Shown here: piece by piece, positions 24,529 through 39,412 of the stretch
Layout: each line of letters starts with the position of its first letter
Numbering within the stretch: the first letter of the stretch is position 1
Assembly (NCBI GenBank): GCA_032622095.1
Contig: CP136063.1
Span: forward strand, 29,826,987 to 29,890,986
Direction of reading: 5' to 3'
Length of the DNA: 64,000 bases
From: Siphonodentalium dalli
Lineage: Eukaryota > Mollusca > Scaphopoda > Gadilida > Siphonodentaliidae
The notes under the pieces: generated by a model
What the model was told of the DNA's origin: nothing
The model's input: the letters and a program-made list of their open reading frames with translations, nothing else
Database searches by the model: none
Made by a program: the position numbers and the translations under genes

Positions 24529-27500
24529 GTGACCGTTCAACTTTTGATACCATTTGATGTCCCGATGGTGGTATATATTTGGAGTTCTGACACGTCACGA
24601 AGCTTCGGTACATGTCACGAAGCTTCGGTACATTGGATGAAAAACCGCCACAGATTTGGGGTTAATGATGCAAGGTCGAATTTTCCGCCAGATCTTGATA
24701 GAACTGTATACTCTCATTAAGTAGACACGGATAAATTTCTTGTATGTAGCCCTGTGTCAGGGAGGACGCAGTTATATAGGGGTGGGTGTAATATAGTGTG
24801 TAATTTTGACATATTTCTCGATGGGTTAATATATGATGCGATGATAATTATGGTCTGAAATGACTAATATCGAGGTTTCTGGTGACCGTTCAACTTTTGA
24901 TACCATTTGATGTCCCGATGGTGGTATATTCTTGGAGTTCTGACACGTCACGAAGCTTCGGTACATTGGATGGAAATCCGCCACAGATTTGGGGTTAATG
25001 ATGCAAGGTCGAATTTTCCGCCAGATCTTGATAGAACTGTATACTCTTATTAAGTAGACATGGATAAATTTCTTGTATATAGCCCTGTGTCAGGGAGGAA
25101 GCAGTTATATAGGGGTGGGTGTAATATAGTCTGTCGTTTCTCGATGGGTTAATATATGATGCGATGATAATTATGGTCTGAAATGACTAATATCGAGGTT
25201 TCTGGTGACCGTTCAACTTTTGATACCATTTGATGTCCCGATGGTGGTATATATTTGGAGTTCTGACACGTCACGAAGCTTCGGTACATGTCACGAAGCT
25301 TCGGTACATTGGATGAAAAACCGCCACAGATTTGGGGTTAATGATGCAAGGTCACATTTTTCGCCTGATTTTGATAGAACAGTATACTCTCATTAAGTAG
25401 ACGTGGATAAACTTTTTGTATGTAGCCCTCTGCCAGGGAGGAAGCAGTTATATAGGGGTGGGTGTAATATAGTCTGTCGTTTCTCGATGGGTTTATATAT
25501 GATGCGATGATAATTATGGTCTGAAATGACTAATATCGAGGTTTCTGGTGACCGTTCAACTTTTGATACCATTTGATGTCCCGATGGTGGTATATTCTTG
25601 GAGTTCTGACACGTCACGAAGCTTCGGTACATGTCACGAAGCTTCGGTACATTTGATGAAAAACCGCCACAGATTTGGGGTTAATGATGCAAGGTCACAT
25701 TTTTCGCCTGATTTTGATAGAACTGTATACTCTCATTAAGTAGACGTGGATAAACTTTTTGTATGTAGCCCTCTGTCAGGGAGGACGCAGTCATATAGGG
25801 GTGGGTGTAATATAGTGTGTAATTTTGACATATTTCTCGCTGGGTTAATATATGATGCGATGATAATTATGGTCTGAAATGAATAATATCGAGGTTTCTG
25901 GTGGCCGTTCAACTTTTGATACCATTTGATGTCCCGATGGTGGTATATATTTGGAGTTCTGACACGTCACGAAGCTTCGGTACATGTCACGAAGCTTCGG
26001 TACATTGGATGAAAAACCGCCACAGATTTGGGGTTAATGATGCAAGGTCGAATTTTCCGCCAGATCTTGATAGAACTGTATACTCTCATTAAGTAGACAT
26101 GGATAAATTTCTTGTATGTATCCCTGTGTCAGGGAGGACGCAGTTATATAGGGGTGGGTGTAATATATTGTGTAATTTTGACATATTTCTCGATGGGTTA
26201 ATATATGATGCGATGATAATTATGGTCTGAAATGACTAATATCGAGGGTTCTGGTGACCGTTCAACTTTAGATACCATTTGATGTCCCGATGGTGGTATA
26301 TTCTTGGAGTTCTGACACGTCACGAAGCTTCGGTACATGTCACGAAGCTTCGGTACATTGGATGGAAATCCGCCACAGATTTGGGGTTAATGATGCAAGG
26401 TCGAATTTTCCGCCAGATCTTGATAGAACTGTATACTCTTATTAAGTAGACATGGATAAATTTCTTGTATATATCCCTGTGTCAGGGAGGAATCAGTTAT
26501 ATAGGGGTGGTGTAATATAGTCTGTCGTTTCTCGATGGGTTAATATATGATGCGATGATAATTATGGTCTGAAATGACTAATATCGAGGTTTCTGGTGAC
26601 CGTTCAACTTTTGATACCATTTGATGTCCCGATGGTGGTATATATTTGGAGTTCTGACACGTCACGAAGCTTCGGTACATGTCACGAAGCTTCGGTACAT
26701 TGGATGAAAAACCGCCACAGATTTGGAGTTAATGATGCAAGGTCACATTTTTCGCCTGATTTTGATAGAACTGTATACTCTCATAAAGTAGACGTGGATA
26801 AACTTTTTGTAAGTAGCCCTCTGCCAGGAGGACGCAGTCATATAGGGGTGGTTGTAATATAGTGTGTAATTTTGACATATTTCTCGATGGGTTAATATAT
26901 GATGCGATGATAATTATGGTCTGAAATGACTAATATCGAGGTTTCTGGTGACTGTTCAACCTTTGATACCATTTGATGTCCCGATGGTGGTATATTCTTG
27001 GAGTTCTGACACGTCACGAAGCTTCGGTACATGTCACGAAGCTTCGGTACATTGGATGGAAAACCGCCACAGATTTGGGGTTAATGATGCAAGGTCGAAT
27101 TTTCCGCCAGATCTTGATAGAACTGTATACTCTCATTAAGTAGACATGGAAAAATCTCTTGTATGTAGCCCTGTGTCAGGGAGGACGCAGTTATATAGGG
27201 GTGGGTGTAATATAGTGTGTAATTTTTACATATTTTTCGATGGGTTAATATATGATGCGATGATAATTATGGTCTGAAATGACTAATATCGAGGTTTCTG
27301 GTGACCGTTCAACTTTTGATACCATTTGATGTCCCGATGGTGGTATATTCTTGGAGTTCTGACACGTCACGAAGCTTCGGTACATGTCACGAAGCTTCGG
27401 TACATTGGATGGAAATCCGCCACAGATTTGGGGTTAATGATGCAAGGTCGAATTTTCCGCCAGATCTTGATAGAACTGTATACTCTTATTAAGTAGACAT

Positions 27501-30500
27501 GGATAAATTTCTTGTATGTAGCCCTGTGTCAGGGAGGACGCAGTTATATAGGGGTGGGTGTAACATAGTGTGTCGTTTTTCGATGGGTTAATATATGATG
27601 CGATGATAATTATGGTCTGAAATGACTAATATCGAGGTTTCTGGTGACCGTTCAATTTTTGATACCATTTGATGTCCCGATGGTGGTATATATTTGGAGT
27701 TCTGACACGTCACGAAGCTTCGGTACATGTCACGAAGCTTCGGTACATTGGATGAAAAACCGCCACAGATTTGGGGTTAATGATGCAAGGTCACATTTTT
27801 CACCTGATTTTGATAGAACTGTATACTCTCATTAAGTAGACATGGATAAACTTTTTGTATGTAGCCCTCTGCCAGGGAGGAAGCAGATATATAGGGTGTG
27901 TAATATAGTCTGTCGTTTCTCGATGGGTTAATATATGATGCGATGATAATTATGGTCTGAAATGACTAATATCGAGGTTTCTGGTGACCGTTCAACTTTT
28001 GATACCATTTGATGTCCCGATGGTGGTATATATTTGGAGTTCTGACACGTCACGAAGCTTCGGTACATGTCACGAAGCTTCGGTACATTGGATGAAAAAC
28101 CGCCACAGATTTGGGGTTAATGATGCAAGGTCACATTTTTCGCCTGATTTTGATAGAACTGTATACTCTCATAAAGTAGACGTGGATAAACTTTTTGTAG
28201 GTAGCCCTCTGCCAGAGAGGACGCAGTCATATAGGGGTGGGTGTAATATAGTGTGTAATTTTGACATATTTCTCGATGGGTTAATATATGATGCGATGAT
28301 AATTATGGTCTGAAATGACTAATATCGAGGTTTCTGGTGACTGTTCAACTTTTGATACCATTTGATGTCCCGATGGTGGTATATTCTTGGAGTTCTGACA
28401 CGTCACGAAGCTTCGGTACATGTCACGAAGCTTCGTACATTGGATGGAAAATCGCCACAGATTTGGGGTTAATGATGGAAGGTCACATTTTTCGCGTGAT
28501 TTTGATAGAACTGTATACTCTCATTAAGTAGACGTGGATAAACTTTTTGTATGTAGCCCTCTGCCAGGGAGGACGCAGTCATATAGGGGTGGGTGTAATA
28601 TAGTGTGTAATTTTGACATATTTCTCGATGGGTTAATATATGATGCGATGATAATTATGGTCTGAAATGACTAATATCGAGGTTTCTGGTGACCGTTCAA
28701 CTTTTGATACCATTTGATGTCCCGATGGTGGTATATATTTGGAGTTCTGACACGTCACGAAGCTTCGGTACATGTCACGAAGCTTCGGTACATTGGATGA
28801 AAAACCGCCACAGATTTTGGGTTAATGATGCAAGGTCACATTTATCGCCTGATTTTGATAGAACTGTATACTCTCATTATGTAGACGTGGATAAACTTTT
28901 TGTATGTAGCCCTCTGCCAGGGAGGAAGCAGTTATATAGGGGTGGGTGTAATATAGTCTGTCGTTTATCGATGGGTTAATATATGATGCGATGATAATTA
29001 TGGTCTGAAATGACTAATATCGAGGTTTCTGGTGACCGTTCAACTTTTGATACCATTTGATGTCCCGATGGTGGTATATTCTTGGAGTTCTGACACGTCA
29101 CGAAGCTTCGGTACATGTCACGAAGCTTCGGTACATTTGATGAAAAACCGCCACAGATTTGGGGTTAATGATGCAAGGTCACATTTTTCGACTGATTTTG
29201 ATAGAACTGTATACTCTCATTAAGTAGACGTGGATAAACTTTTTGTATGTAGCCCTCTGTCGGGGAGGACGCAGTCATATAGGGGTGGGTGTAACATAGT
29301 GTGTAATTTTGACATATTTCTCGCTGGGTTAATATATGATGCGATGATAATTATGGTCTGAAATGAATAATATCGAGGTTTCTGGTGACCGTTCAACTTT
29401 TGATACCATTTGATGTCCCGATGGTGGTATATATTTGGAGTTCTGACACGTCACGAAGCTTCGGTACATGTCACGAAGCTTCGGTACATTGGATGAAAAA
29501 CCGCCACAGATTTGGGGTTAATGATGCAAGGTCGAATTTTCCGCCAGATCTTGATAGAACTGTATACTCTCATTAAGTAGACATGGATAAATTTCTTGTA
29601 TGTAGCCCTGTGTCAGGGAGGACGCAGTTATATAGGGGTGGGTGTAATATAGTGTGTAATTTTGACATATTTCTCGATGGGTTAATATATGATGCGATGA
29701 TAATTATGGTCTGAAATGACTAATATCGAGGTTTCTGGTGACCGTTCAACTTTGATACCATTTGATGTCCCGATGGTGGTATATTCTTGGAGTTCTGACA
29801 CGTCACGAAGCTTCGGTACATGTCACGAAGCTTCGGTACATTGGATGGAAATCCGCCACAGATTTGGGGTTAATGATGCAAGGTCGAATTTTCCGCCAGA
29901 TCTTGATAGAACTGTATACTCTTATTAAGTAGACATGGATAAATTTCTTGTATATAGCCCTGTGTCAGTGAGGAAGCAGTTATATAGGGGTGGGTGTAAT
30001 ATAGTCTGTCGTTTCTCGATGGGTTAATATATGATGCGATGATAATTATGGTCTGAAATGACTAATATCGAGGTTTCTGGTGACCGTTCAACTTTTGATA
30101 CCATTTGATGTCCCGATGGTGGTATATATTTGGAGTTCTGACACGTCACGAAGCTTCGGTACATGTCACGAAGCTTCGGTACATTGGATGAAAAACCGCC
30201 ACAGATTTGGGGTTAATGATGCAAGGTCACATTTTTCGCCTGATTTTGATAGAACTGTATACTCTCATAAAGTAGACGTGGATAAACTTTTTGTATGTAG
30301 CCCTCTGCCAGGGAGGACGCAGTCATATAGGGGTGGTTGTAATATAGTGTGTAATTTTGACATATTTCTCGATGGGTTAATATATGATGCGATGATAATT
30401 ATGGTCTGAAATGACTAATATCGAGGTTTCTGGTGACTGTTCAACCTTTGATACCATTTGATGTCCCGATGGTGGTATATTCTTGGAGTTCTGACACGTC

Positions 30501-33500
30501 ACGAAGCTTCGGTACATGTCACGAAGCTTCGGTACATTGTATGGAAAACCGCCACAGATTTGGGGTTAATGATGCAAGGTCGAATTTTCCGCCATATCTT
30601 GATAGAACTGTATACTCTCATTAAGTAGACATGGAAAAATCTCTTGTATGTAGCCCTGTGTCAGGGAGGACGCAGTTATATAGGGGTGGGTGTAATATAG
30701 TGTGTAATTTTGACATATTTTTCGATGGGTTAATATATGATGCAATGATAATTATGGTCTGAAATGACTAATATCGAGGTTTCTGGTGACCGTTCAACTT
30801 TTGATACCATTTGATGTCCCGATGGTGGTATATTCTTGGAGTTCTGACACGTCACGAAGCTTCGGTACATGTCACGAAGCTTCGGTACATTGGATGGAAA
30901 TCCGCCACAGATTTGGGGTTAATGATGCAAGGTCGAATTTTCCGCCAGATCTTGATAGAACTGTATACTCTTATTAAGTAGACATGGATAAATTTCTTGT
31001 ATGTAGCCCTGTGTCAGGGAGGACGCAGTTATATAGGGGTGGGTGTAACATAGTCTGTCGTTTTTCGATGGGTTAATATATGATGCGATGATAATTATGG
31101 TCTGAAATGACTAATATCGAGGTTTCTGGTGACCGTTCAATTTTTGATACCATTTGATGTCCCGATGGTGGTATATATTTGGAGTTCTGACACGTCACGA
31201 AGCTTCGGTACATGTCACGAAGCTTCGGTACATTGGATGAAAAACCGCCACAGATTTGGGGTTAATGATGCAAGGTCACATTTTTCGCCTGATTTTGATA
31301 GAACTGTATACTCTCATTAAGTAGACATGGATAAACTTTTTGTATGTAGCCCTCTGCCAGGGAGGAAGCAGATATATAGGGGTGTGTGTAATATAGTCTG
31401 TCGTTTCTCGATGGGTTAATATATGATGCGATGATAATTATGGTCTGAAATGACTAATATCGAGGTTTCTGGTGATCGTTCAACTTTTGATACCATTTGA
31501 TGTCCCGATGGTGGTATATATTTGGAGTTCTGACACGTCACGAAGCTTCGGTACATGTCACGAAGCTTCGGTACATTGGATGAAAAACCGCCACAGATTT
31601 GGGGTTAATGATGCAAGGTCACATTTTTCGCCTGATTTTGATAGAACTGTATACTCTCATTAAGTAGACGTGGATAAACTTTTTGTATGTAGCCCTCTGC
31701 CAGGGAGGAAGCAGTTATATAGGGGTGGGTGTAATATAGTCTGTCGTTTCTCGATGGGTTAATATATGATGCGATGATAATTATGGTCTGAAATGACTAA
31801 TATCGAGGTTTCTGGTGACTGTTCAACTTTTGATACCATTTGATGTCCCGATGGTGGTATATTCTTGGAGTTCTGACACGTCACGAAGCTTCGGTACATG
31901 TCACGAAGCTTCGGTACATTGGATGGAAAACCGCCACAGATTTGGGGTTAATGATGGAAGGTCACATTTTTCGCGTAATTTTGATAGAACTGTATACTCT
32001 CATTAAGTAGACGTGGATAAACTTTTTGTATGTAGCCCTCTGCCAGGGAGGACGCAGTCATATAGGGGTGGGTGTAATATAGTGTGTAATTTTGACATAT
32101 TTCTCGATGGGTTAATATATGATGCGATGATAATTATGGTCTGAAATGACTAATATCGAGGTTTATGGTGACCGTTCAACTTTTGATACCATTTGATGTC
32201 CCGATGGTGGTATATATTTGGAGTTCTGACACGTCACGAAGCTTCGGTACATGTCACGAAGCTTCGGTACATTGGATGAAAAACCGCCACAGATTTGGGG
32301 TTAATGATGCAAGGTCGAATTTTCCGCCAGATCTTGATAGAACTGTATACTCTCATTAAGTAGACATAGATAAATTTCTTGTATGTAGCCCTGTGTCAGG
32401 GAGGACGCAGTTATATAGGGGTGAGTGTAATATAGTGTGTAATTTTGACATATTTCTCGATGGGTTAATATATGATGCGATGATAATTATGGTCTGAAAT
32501 GACTAATATCGAGGTTTCTGGTGACCGTTCAACTTTGATACCATTTGATGTCCCGATGGTGGTATATTCTTGGAGTTCTGACACGTCACGAAGCTTCGGT
32601 ACATGTCACGAAGCTTCGGTACATTGGATGGAAATCCGCCACAGATTTGGGGTTAATGATGCAAGGTCGAATTTTCCGCCAGATCTTAATAGAACTGTAT
32701 ACTCTTATTAAGTAGACATGGATAAATTTCTTGTATATAGCCCTGTGTCAGGGAGGAAGCAGTTATATAGGGGTGGGTGTAATATAGTCTGTCGTTTCTC
32801 GATGGGTTAATATATGATGCGATGATAATTATGGTCTGCAATGACTAATATCGAGGTTTCTGGTGACCGTTCAACTTTTGATACCATTTGATGTCCCGAT
32901 GGTGGTATATATTTGGAGTTCTGACACGTCACGAAGCTTCGGTACATGTCACGAAGCTTCGGTACATTGGATGAAAAACCGCCACAGATTTGGGGTTAAT
33001 GATGCAAGGTCACATTTTTCGCCTGATTTTGATAGAACTGTATACTCTCATAAAGTAGACGTGGATAAACTTTTTGTATGTAGCCCTCTGCCAGGGAGGA
33101 CGCAGTCATATAGGGGTGGTTGTAATATAGTGTGTAATTTTGACATATTTCTCGATGGGTTAATATATGATGCGATGATAATTATGGTCTGAAATGACTA
33201 ATATCGAGGTTTCTGGTGACTGTTCAACCTTTGATACCATTTGATGTCCCGATGGTGGTATATTCTTGGAGTTCTGACACGTCACGAAGCTTCGGTACAT
33301 GTCACGAAGCTTCGGTACATTGGATGGAAAACCGCCACAGATTTGGGGTTAATGATGCAAGGTCGAATTTTCCGCCATATCTTGATAGAACTGTATACTC
33401 TCATTAAGTAGACATGGAAAAATCTCTTGTATGTAGCCCCGTGTCAGGGAGGACGCAGTTATATAGGGGTGGGTGTAATATAGTGTGTAATTTTGACATA

Positions 33501-33894
33501 TTTTTCGATGGGTTAATATATGATGCGATGATAATTATGGTCTGAAATGACTAATATCGAGGTTTCTGGTGACCGTTCAACTTTTGATACCATTTGATGT
33601 CCCGATGGTGGTATATTCTTGGAGTTCTGACACGTCACGAAGCTTCGGTACATGTCACGAAGCTTCGGTACATTGGATGGAAATCCGCCACAGATTTGGG
33701 GTTAATGATGCAAGGTCGAATTTTCCGCCAGATCTTGATAGAACTGTATACTCTTATTAAGTAGACATGGATAAATTTCTTGTATGTAGCCCTGTGTCAG
33801 GGAGGACGCAGTTATATAGGGGTGGGTGTAACATAGTCTGTCGTTTTTCGATGGGTTAATATATGATGCGATGATAATTATGGTCTGAAATGAC
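24512..33894 (+). repeat. 27-monomer higher-order repeat, copy 2 (about 9383 bp)
   Basis: This block repeats copy 1 monomer for monomer with the same diagnostic variants. The only difference I found on spot comparison is one T in a homopolymer (near 29306). Similarity to copy 1 extends a little past 33894 and breaks by about 34059, where the unit beginning 33912 reads GGTCACATTTTTCG whereas the unit at 24529 reads GGTCGAATTTTCCG. Near-identity means either a very recent duplication or an assembly error. Confidence 0.9.
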
Positions 33895-34254
33895 TAATAT
33901 CGAGGTTTCTGGTGACCGTTCAACTTTTGATACCATTTGATGTCCCGATGGTGGTATATATTTGGAGTTCTGACACGTCACGAAGCTTCGGTACATGTCA
34001 CGAAGCTTCGGTACATTGGATGAAAAACCGCCACAGATTTGGGGTTAATGATGCAAGGTCACATTTTTCGCCTGATTTTGATAGAACTGTATACTCTCAT
34101 TAAGTAGACATGGATAAACTGTTTGTATGTAGCCCTCTGCCAGGGAGGAAGCAGATATATAGGGGTGTGTGTAATATAGTCTGTCGTTTCTCGATGGGTT
34201 AATATATGATGCGATGATAATTATGGTCTGAAATGACTAATATCGAGGTTTCTG

Positions 34255-37200
34255 GTGACCGTTCAACTTTTGATACCATTTGATGTCCCGATGGTGGTAT
34301 ATATTTGGAGTTCTGACACGTCACGAAGCTTCGGTACATGTCACGAAGCTTCGGTACATTGGTTGAAAAACCGCCACAGATTTGGGGTTAATGATGCAAG
34401 GTCACATTTTTCGCCTGATTTTGATAGAACTGTATACTCTCATAAAGTAGACATGGATAAACTTTTTGTAGGTAGCCCTCTGCCAGGGAGGACGCAGTCA
34501 TATAGGGGTGGGTGTAATATAGTGTGTAATTTTGACATATTTCTCGATGGGTTAATATATGATGCGATGATAATTATGGTCTGAAATGACTAAAATCGAG
34601 GTTTCTGGTGACTGTTCAACTTTTGATACCATTTGATGTCCCGATGGTGGTATATTCTTGGAGTTCTGACACGTCACGAAGCTTCGGTACATGTCACGAA
34701 GCTTCGGTACATTGGATGGAAAACCGCCACAGATTTGGGGTTAATGATGGAAGGTCACATTTTTCGCGTGATTTTGATAGAACTGTATACTCTCATTAAG
34801 TAGACGTGGATAAACTTTTTGTATGTAGCCCTCTGCCAGGGAGGACGCAGTCATATAGGGGTGGGTGTAATATAGTGTGTAATTTTGACATATTTCTCGA
34901 TGGGTTAATATATGATGCGATGATAATTATGGTCTGAAATGACTAATATCGAGGTTTATGGTGACCGTTCAACTTTTGATACCATTTGATGTCCCGATGG
35001 TGGTATATATTTGGAGTTCTGACACGTCACGAAGCTTCGGTACATGTCACGAAGCTTCGGTACATTGGATGAAAAACCGCCACAGATTTGGGGTTAATGA
35101 TGCAAGGTCACATATTTCGCCTGATTTTGATAGAACTGTATACTCTCATTAAGTAGACATGGATAAACTTTTTGTATGTAGCCCTCTGCCAGGGAGGAAG
35201 CAGATATATAGGGGTGTGTGTAATATAGTCTGTCGTTTCTCGATGGGTTAATATATGATGCGATGATATTAATGGTCTGAAATGACTAATATCGAGATTT
35301 CTGGTGACCGTTCAACTTTTGATACCATTTGATGTCCCGATGGTGGTATATTCTTGGAGTTCTGACACGTCACGAAGCTTCGGTACATGTCACGAAGCTT
35401 CGGTACATTTGATGAAAAACCGCCACAGATTTGGGGTTAATGATGCAAGGTCACATTTTTCGCCTGATTTTGATAGAACTGTATACTCTCATTAAGTAGA
35501 CGTGGATAAACTTTTTGTATGTAGCCCTCTGCCAGGGAGGACGCAGTCATATATGTGTGGGTGTAATATAGTGTGTAATTTTGACATATTTCTCGATGGG
35601 TTAATATATGATGCGATGATAATTATGGTCTGAAATGACTAATATCGAGGTTTCTGGTGACCGTTCAACTTTTGATACCATTTGATGTCCCGATGGTGGT
35701 ATATTCTTGGAGTTCTGACACGTCACGAAGCTTCGGTACATGTCACGAAGCTTCGGTACATTTGATGAAAAACCGCCACAGATTTGGGGTTAATGATGCA
35801 AGGTCACATTTTTCGCCTGATTTTGATAGAACTTTATACTCTTATTAAGTAGACATGGATAAATTTCTTGTATGTAGCCCTGTGTCAGGGAGGACGCAGT
35901 TATATAGGGGTGGGTGTAATATAGTGTGTAATTTTGACATATTTTTCGATGGGTTAATATATGATGCGATGATAATTATGGTCTGAAATGACTAATATCG
36001 AGGTTTCTGGTGACCGTTCAACTTTTGATACCATTTGATGTCCCGATGGTGGTATATTCTTGGAGTTCTGACACGTCACGAAGCTTCGGTACATGTCACG
36101 AAGCTTCGGTACATTGGATGGAAATCCGCCACAGATTTGGGGTTAATGATGCAAGGTCGAATTTTTCACATAAATTTCTTGTATGTAGCCCTGTGTCAGG
36201 GAGGACGCAGTTATATAGGGGTGGGTGTAATATAGTGTGTAATTTTGACATATTTTTCGATGGGTTAATATATGATGCGATGATAATTATGGTCTGAAAT
36301 GACTAATATCGAGGTTTCTGGTGACCGTTCAACTTTTGATACCATTTGATGTCCCGATGGTGGTATATTCTTGGAGTTCTGACACGTCACGAAGCTTCGG
36401 TACATGTCACGAAGCTTCGGTACATTGGATGGAAATCCGCCACAGATTTGGGGTATACTCTCATTAAGTAGACATGGATAAACTGTTTGTATGTAGCCCT
36501 CTGCCAGGGAGGAAGCAGATATATAGGGGTGTGTGTAATATAGTCTGTCGTTTCTCGATGGGTTAATATATGATGCGATGATAATTATGGTCTGAAATGA
36601 CTAATATCGAGGTTTCTGGTGACCGTTCAACTTTTGATACCATTTGATGTCCCGATGGTGGTATATATTTGGAGTTCTGACATGTCACGAAGCTTCGGTA
36701 CATGTCACGAAGCTTCGGTACATTGGATGAAAAACCGCCACAGATTTGGGGTTAATGATGCAAGGTCACATTTTTCGCCTGATCTTGATAGAACTGTATA
36801 CTCTCATAAAGTAGACATGGATAAACTTTTTGTAGGTAGCCCTCTGCCAGGGAGGACGCAGTCATATGGGGGTGGGTGTAATATAGTGTGTAATTTTGAC
36901 ATATTTCTCGATGGGTTAATATATGATGCGATGATAATTATGGTCTGAAATGACTAAAATCGAGGTTTCTGGTGACTGTTCAACTTTTGATACCATTTGA
37001 TGTCCCGATGGTGGTATATTCTTGGAGTTCTGACACGTCACGAAGCTTCGGTACATGTCACGAAGCTTCGGTACATTGGATGGAAAACCGCCACAGATTT
37101 GGGGTTAATGATGGAAGGTCACATTTTTCGCGTGATTTTGATAGAACTGTATACTCTCATTAAGTAGACGTGGATAAACTTTTTGTATGTAGCCCTCTGC

Positions 37201-39412
37201 CAGGGAGGACGCAGTCATATAGGGGTGGGTGTAATATAGTGTGTAATTTTGACATATTTCTCGATGGGTTAATATATGATGCGATGATAATTATGGTCTG
37301 AAATGACTAATATCGAGGTTTCTGGTGACCGTTCAACTTTTGATACCATTTGATGTCCCGATGGTGGTATATATTTGGAGTTCTGACACGTCACGAAGCT
37401 TCGGTACATGTCACGAAGCTTCGGTACATTGGATGAAAAACCGCCACAGATTTGGGGTTAATGATGCAAGGTCACATTTTTCGCCTGATTTTGATAGAAC
37501 TGTATACTCTCATTAAGTAGACATGGATAAACTGTTTGTATGTAGCCCTCTGCCAGGGAGGAAGCAGATATATAGGGGTGTGTGTAATATAGTCTGTCGT
37601 TTCTCGATGGGTTAATATATGATGCGATGATAATTATGGTCTGAAATGACTAATATCGAGGTTTCTGGTGACCGTTCAACTTTTGATACCATTTGATGTC
37701 CCGATGGTGGTATATATTTGGAGTTCTGACACGTCACGAAGCTTCGGTACATGTCACGAAGCTTCGGTACATTGGATGAAAAACCGCCACAGATTTGGGG
37801 TTAATGATGCAAGGTCACATTTTTCGCCTGATTTTGATAGAACTGTATACTCTCATAAAGTAGACATGGATAAACTTTTTGTAGGTAGCCCTCTGCCAGG
37901 GAGGACGCAGTCATATAGGGGTGGGTGTAATATAGTGTGTAATTTTGACATATTTCTCGATGGGTTAATATATGATGCGATGATAATTATGGTCTGAAAT
38001 GACTAAAATCGAGGTTTCTGGTGACTGTTCAACTTTTGATACCATTTGATGTCCCGATGGTGGTATATTCTTGGAGTTCTGACACGTCACGAAGCTTCGG
38101 TACATGTCACGAAGCTTCGGTACATTGGATGGAAAACCGCCACAGATTTGGGGTTAATGATGGAAGGTCACATTTTTCGCGTGATTTTGATAGAACTGTA
38201 TACTCTCATTAAGTAGACGTGGATAAACTTTTTGTATGTAGCCCTCTGCCAGGGAGGACGCAGTCATATAGGGGTGGGTGTAATATAGTGTGTAATTTTG
38301 ACATATTTCTCGATGGGTTAATATATGATGCGATGATAATTATGGTCTGAAATGACTAATATCGAGGTTTATGGTGACCGTTCAACTTTTGATACCATTT
38401 GATGTCCCGATGGTGGTATATATTTGGAGTTCTGACACGTCACGAAGCTTCGGTACATGTCACGAAGCTTCGGTACATTGGATGAAAAACCGCCACAGAT
38501 TTGGGGTTAATGATGCAAGGTCACATATTTCGCCTGATTTTGATAGAACTGTATACTCTCATTAAGTGGACATGGATAAACTTTTTGTATGTAGCCCTCT
38601 GCCAGGGAGGAAGCAGATATATAGGGGTGTGTGTAATATAGTCTGTCGTTTCTCGATGGGTTAATATATGATGCGATGATAATTATGGTCTGAAATGACT
38701 AATATCGAGGTTTCTGGTGACCGTTCAACTTTTGATACCATTTGATGTCCCGATGGTGGTATATTCTTGGAGTTCTGACACGTCACGAAGCTTCGGTACA
38801 TGTCACGAAGCTTCGGTACATTTGATGAAAAACCGCCACAGATTTGGGGTTAATGATGCAAGGTCACATTTTTCGCCTGATTTTGATAGAACTTTATACT
38901 CTTATTAAGTAGACATGGATAAATTTCTTGTATGTAGCCCTGTGTCAGGGAGGACGCAGTTATATAGGGGTGGGTGTAATATAGTGTGTAATTTTGACAT
39001 ATTTTTCGATGGGTTAATATATGATGCGATGATAATTATGGTCTGAAATGACTAATATCGAGGTTTCTGGTGACCGTTCAACTTTAGATACCATTTGATG
39101 TCCCGATGGTGGTATATATTTGGAGTTCTGACACGTCACGAAGCTTCGGTACATGTCACGAAGCTTCGGTACATTGGATGAAAAACCGCCACAGATTTAG
39201 GGTTAATGATGCAAGGTCACATTTTTCGCCTGATTTTGATAGAACTGTATACTCTCATTAAGTAGACATGGATAAACTGTTTGTATGTAGCCCTCTGCCA
39301 GGGAGGAAGCAGTTATATAGGGGTGGGTGTAATATAGTCTGTCGTTTCTCGATGGGTTAATATATGATGCGATGATAATTATGGTCTGAAATGACTAATA
39401 TCGAAGTTTCTG
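34255..39412 (+). repeat. Third higher-order repeat domain with truncated monomers
   Basis: A two-monomer signature (CTCATAAAGTAGACATGG followed by GACTAAAATCGAGG) occurs from about 34255, 36619 and 37668, offsets 2364 and 1049 bp. Full correspondence between 34255-35300 and 37668-38716 is at 3413 bp. Between them lie two internally deleted monomers: near 36165 the unit jumps from GGTCGAATTTTTCACAT to TAAATTTCTTG, and near 36453 from TTTGGGG to TATACTCTC. This domain has a different rearrangement history from the 9.38-kb block. Confidence 0.8.
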
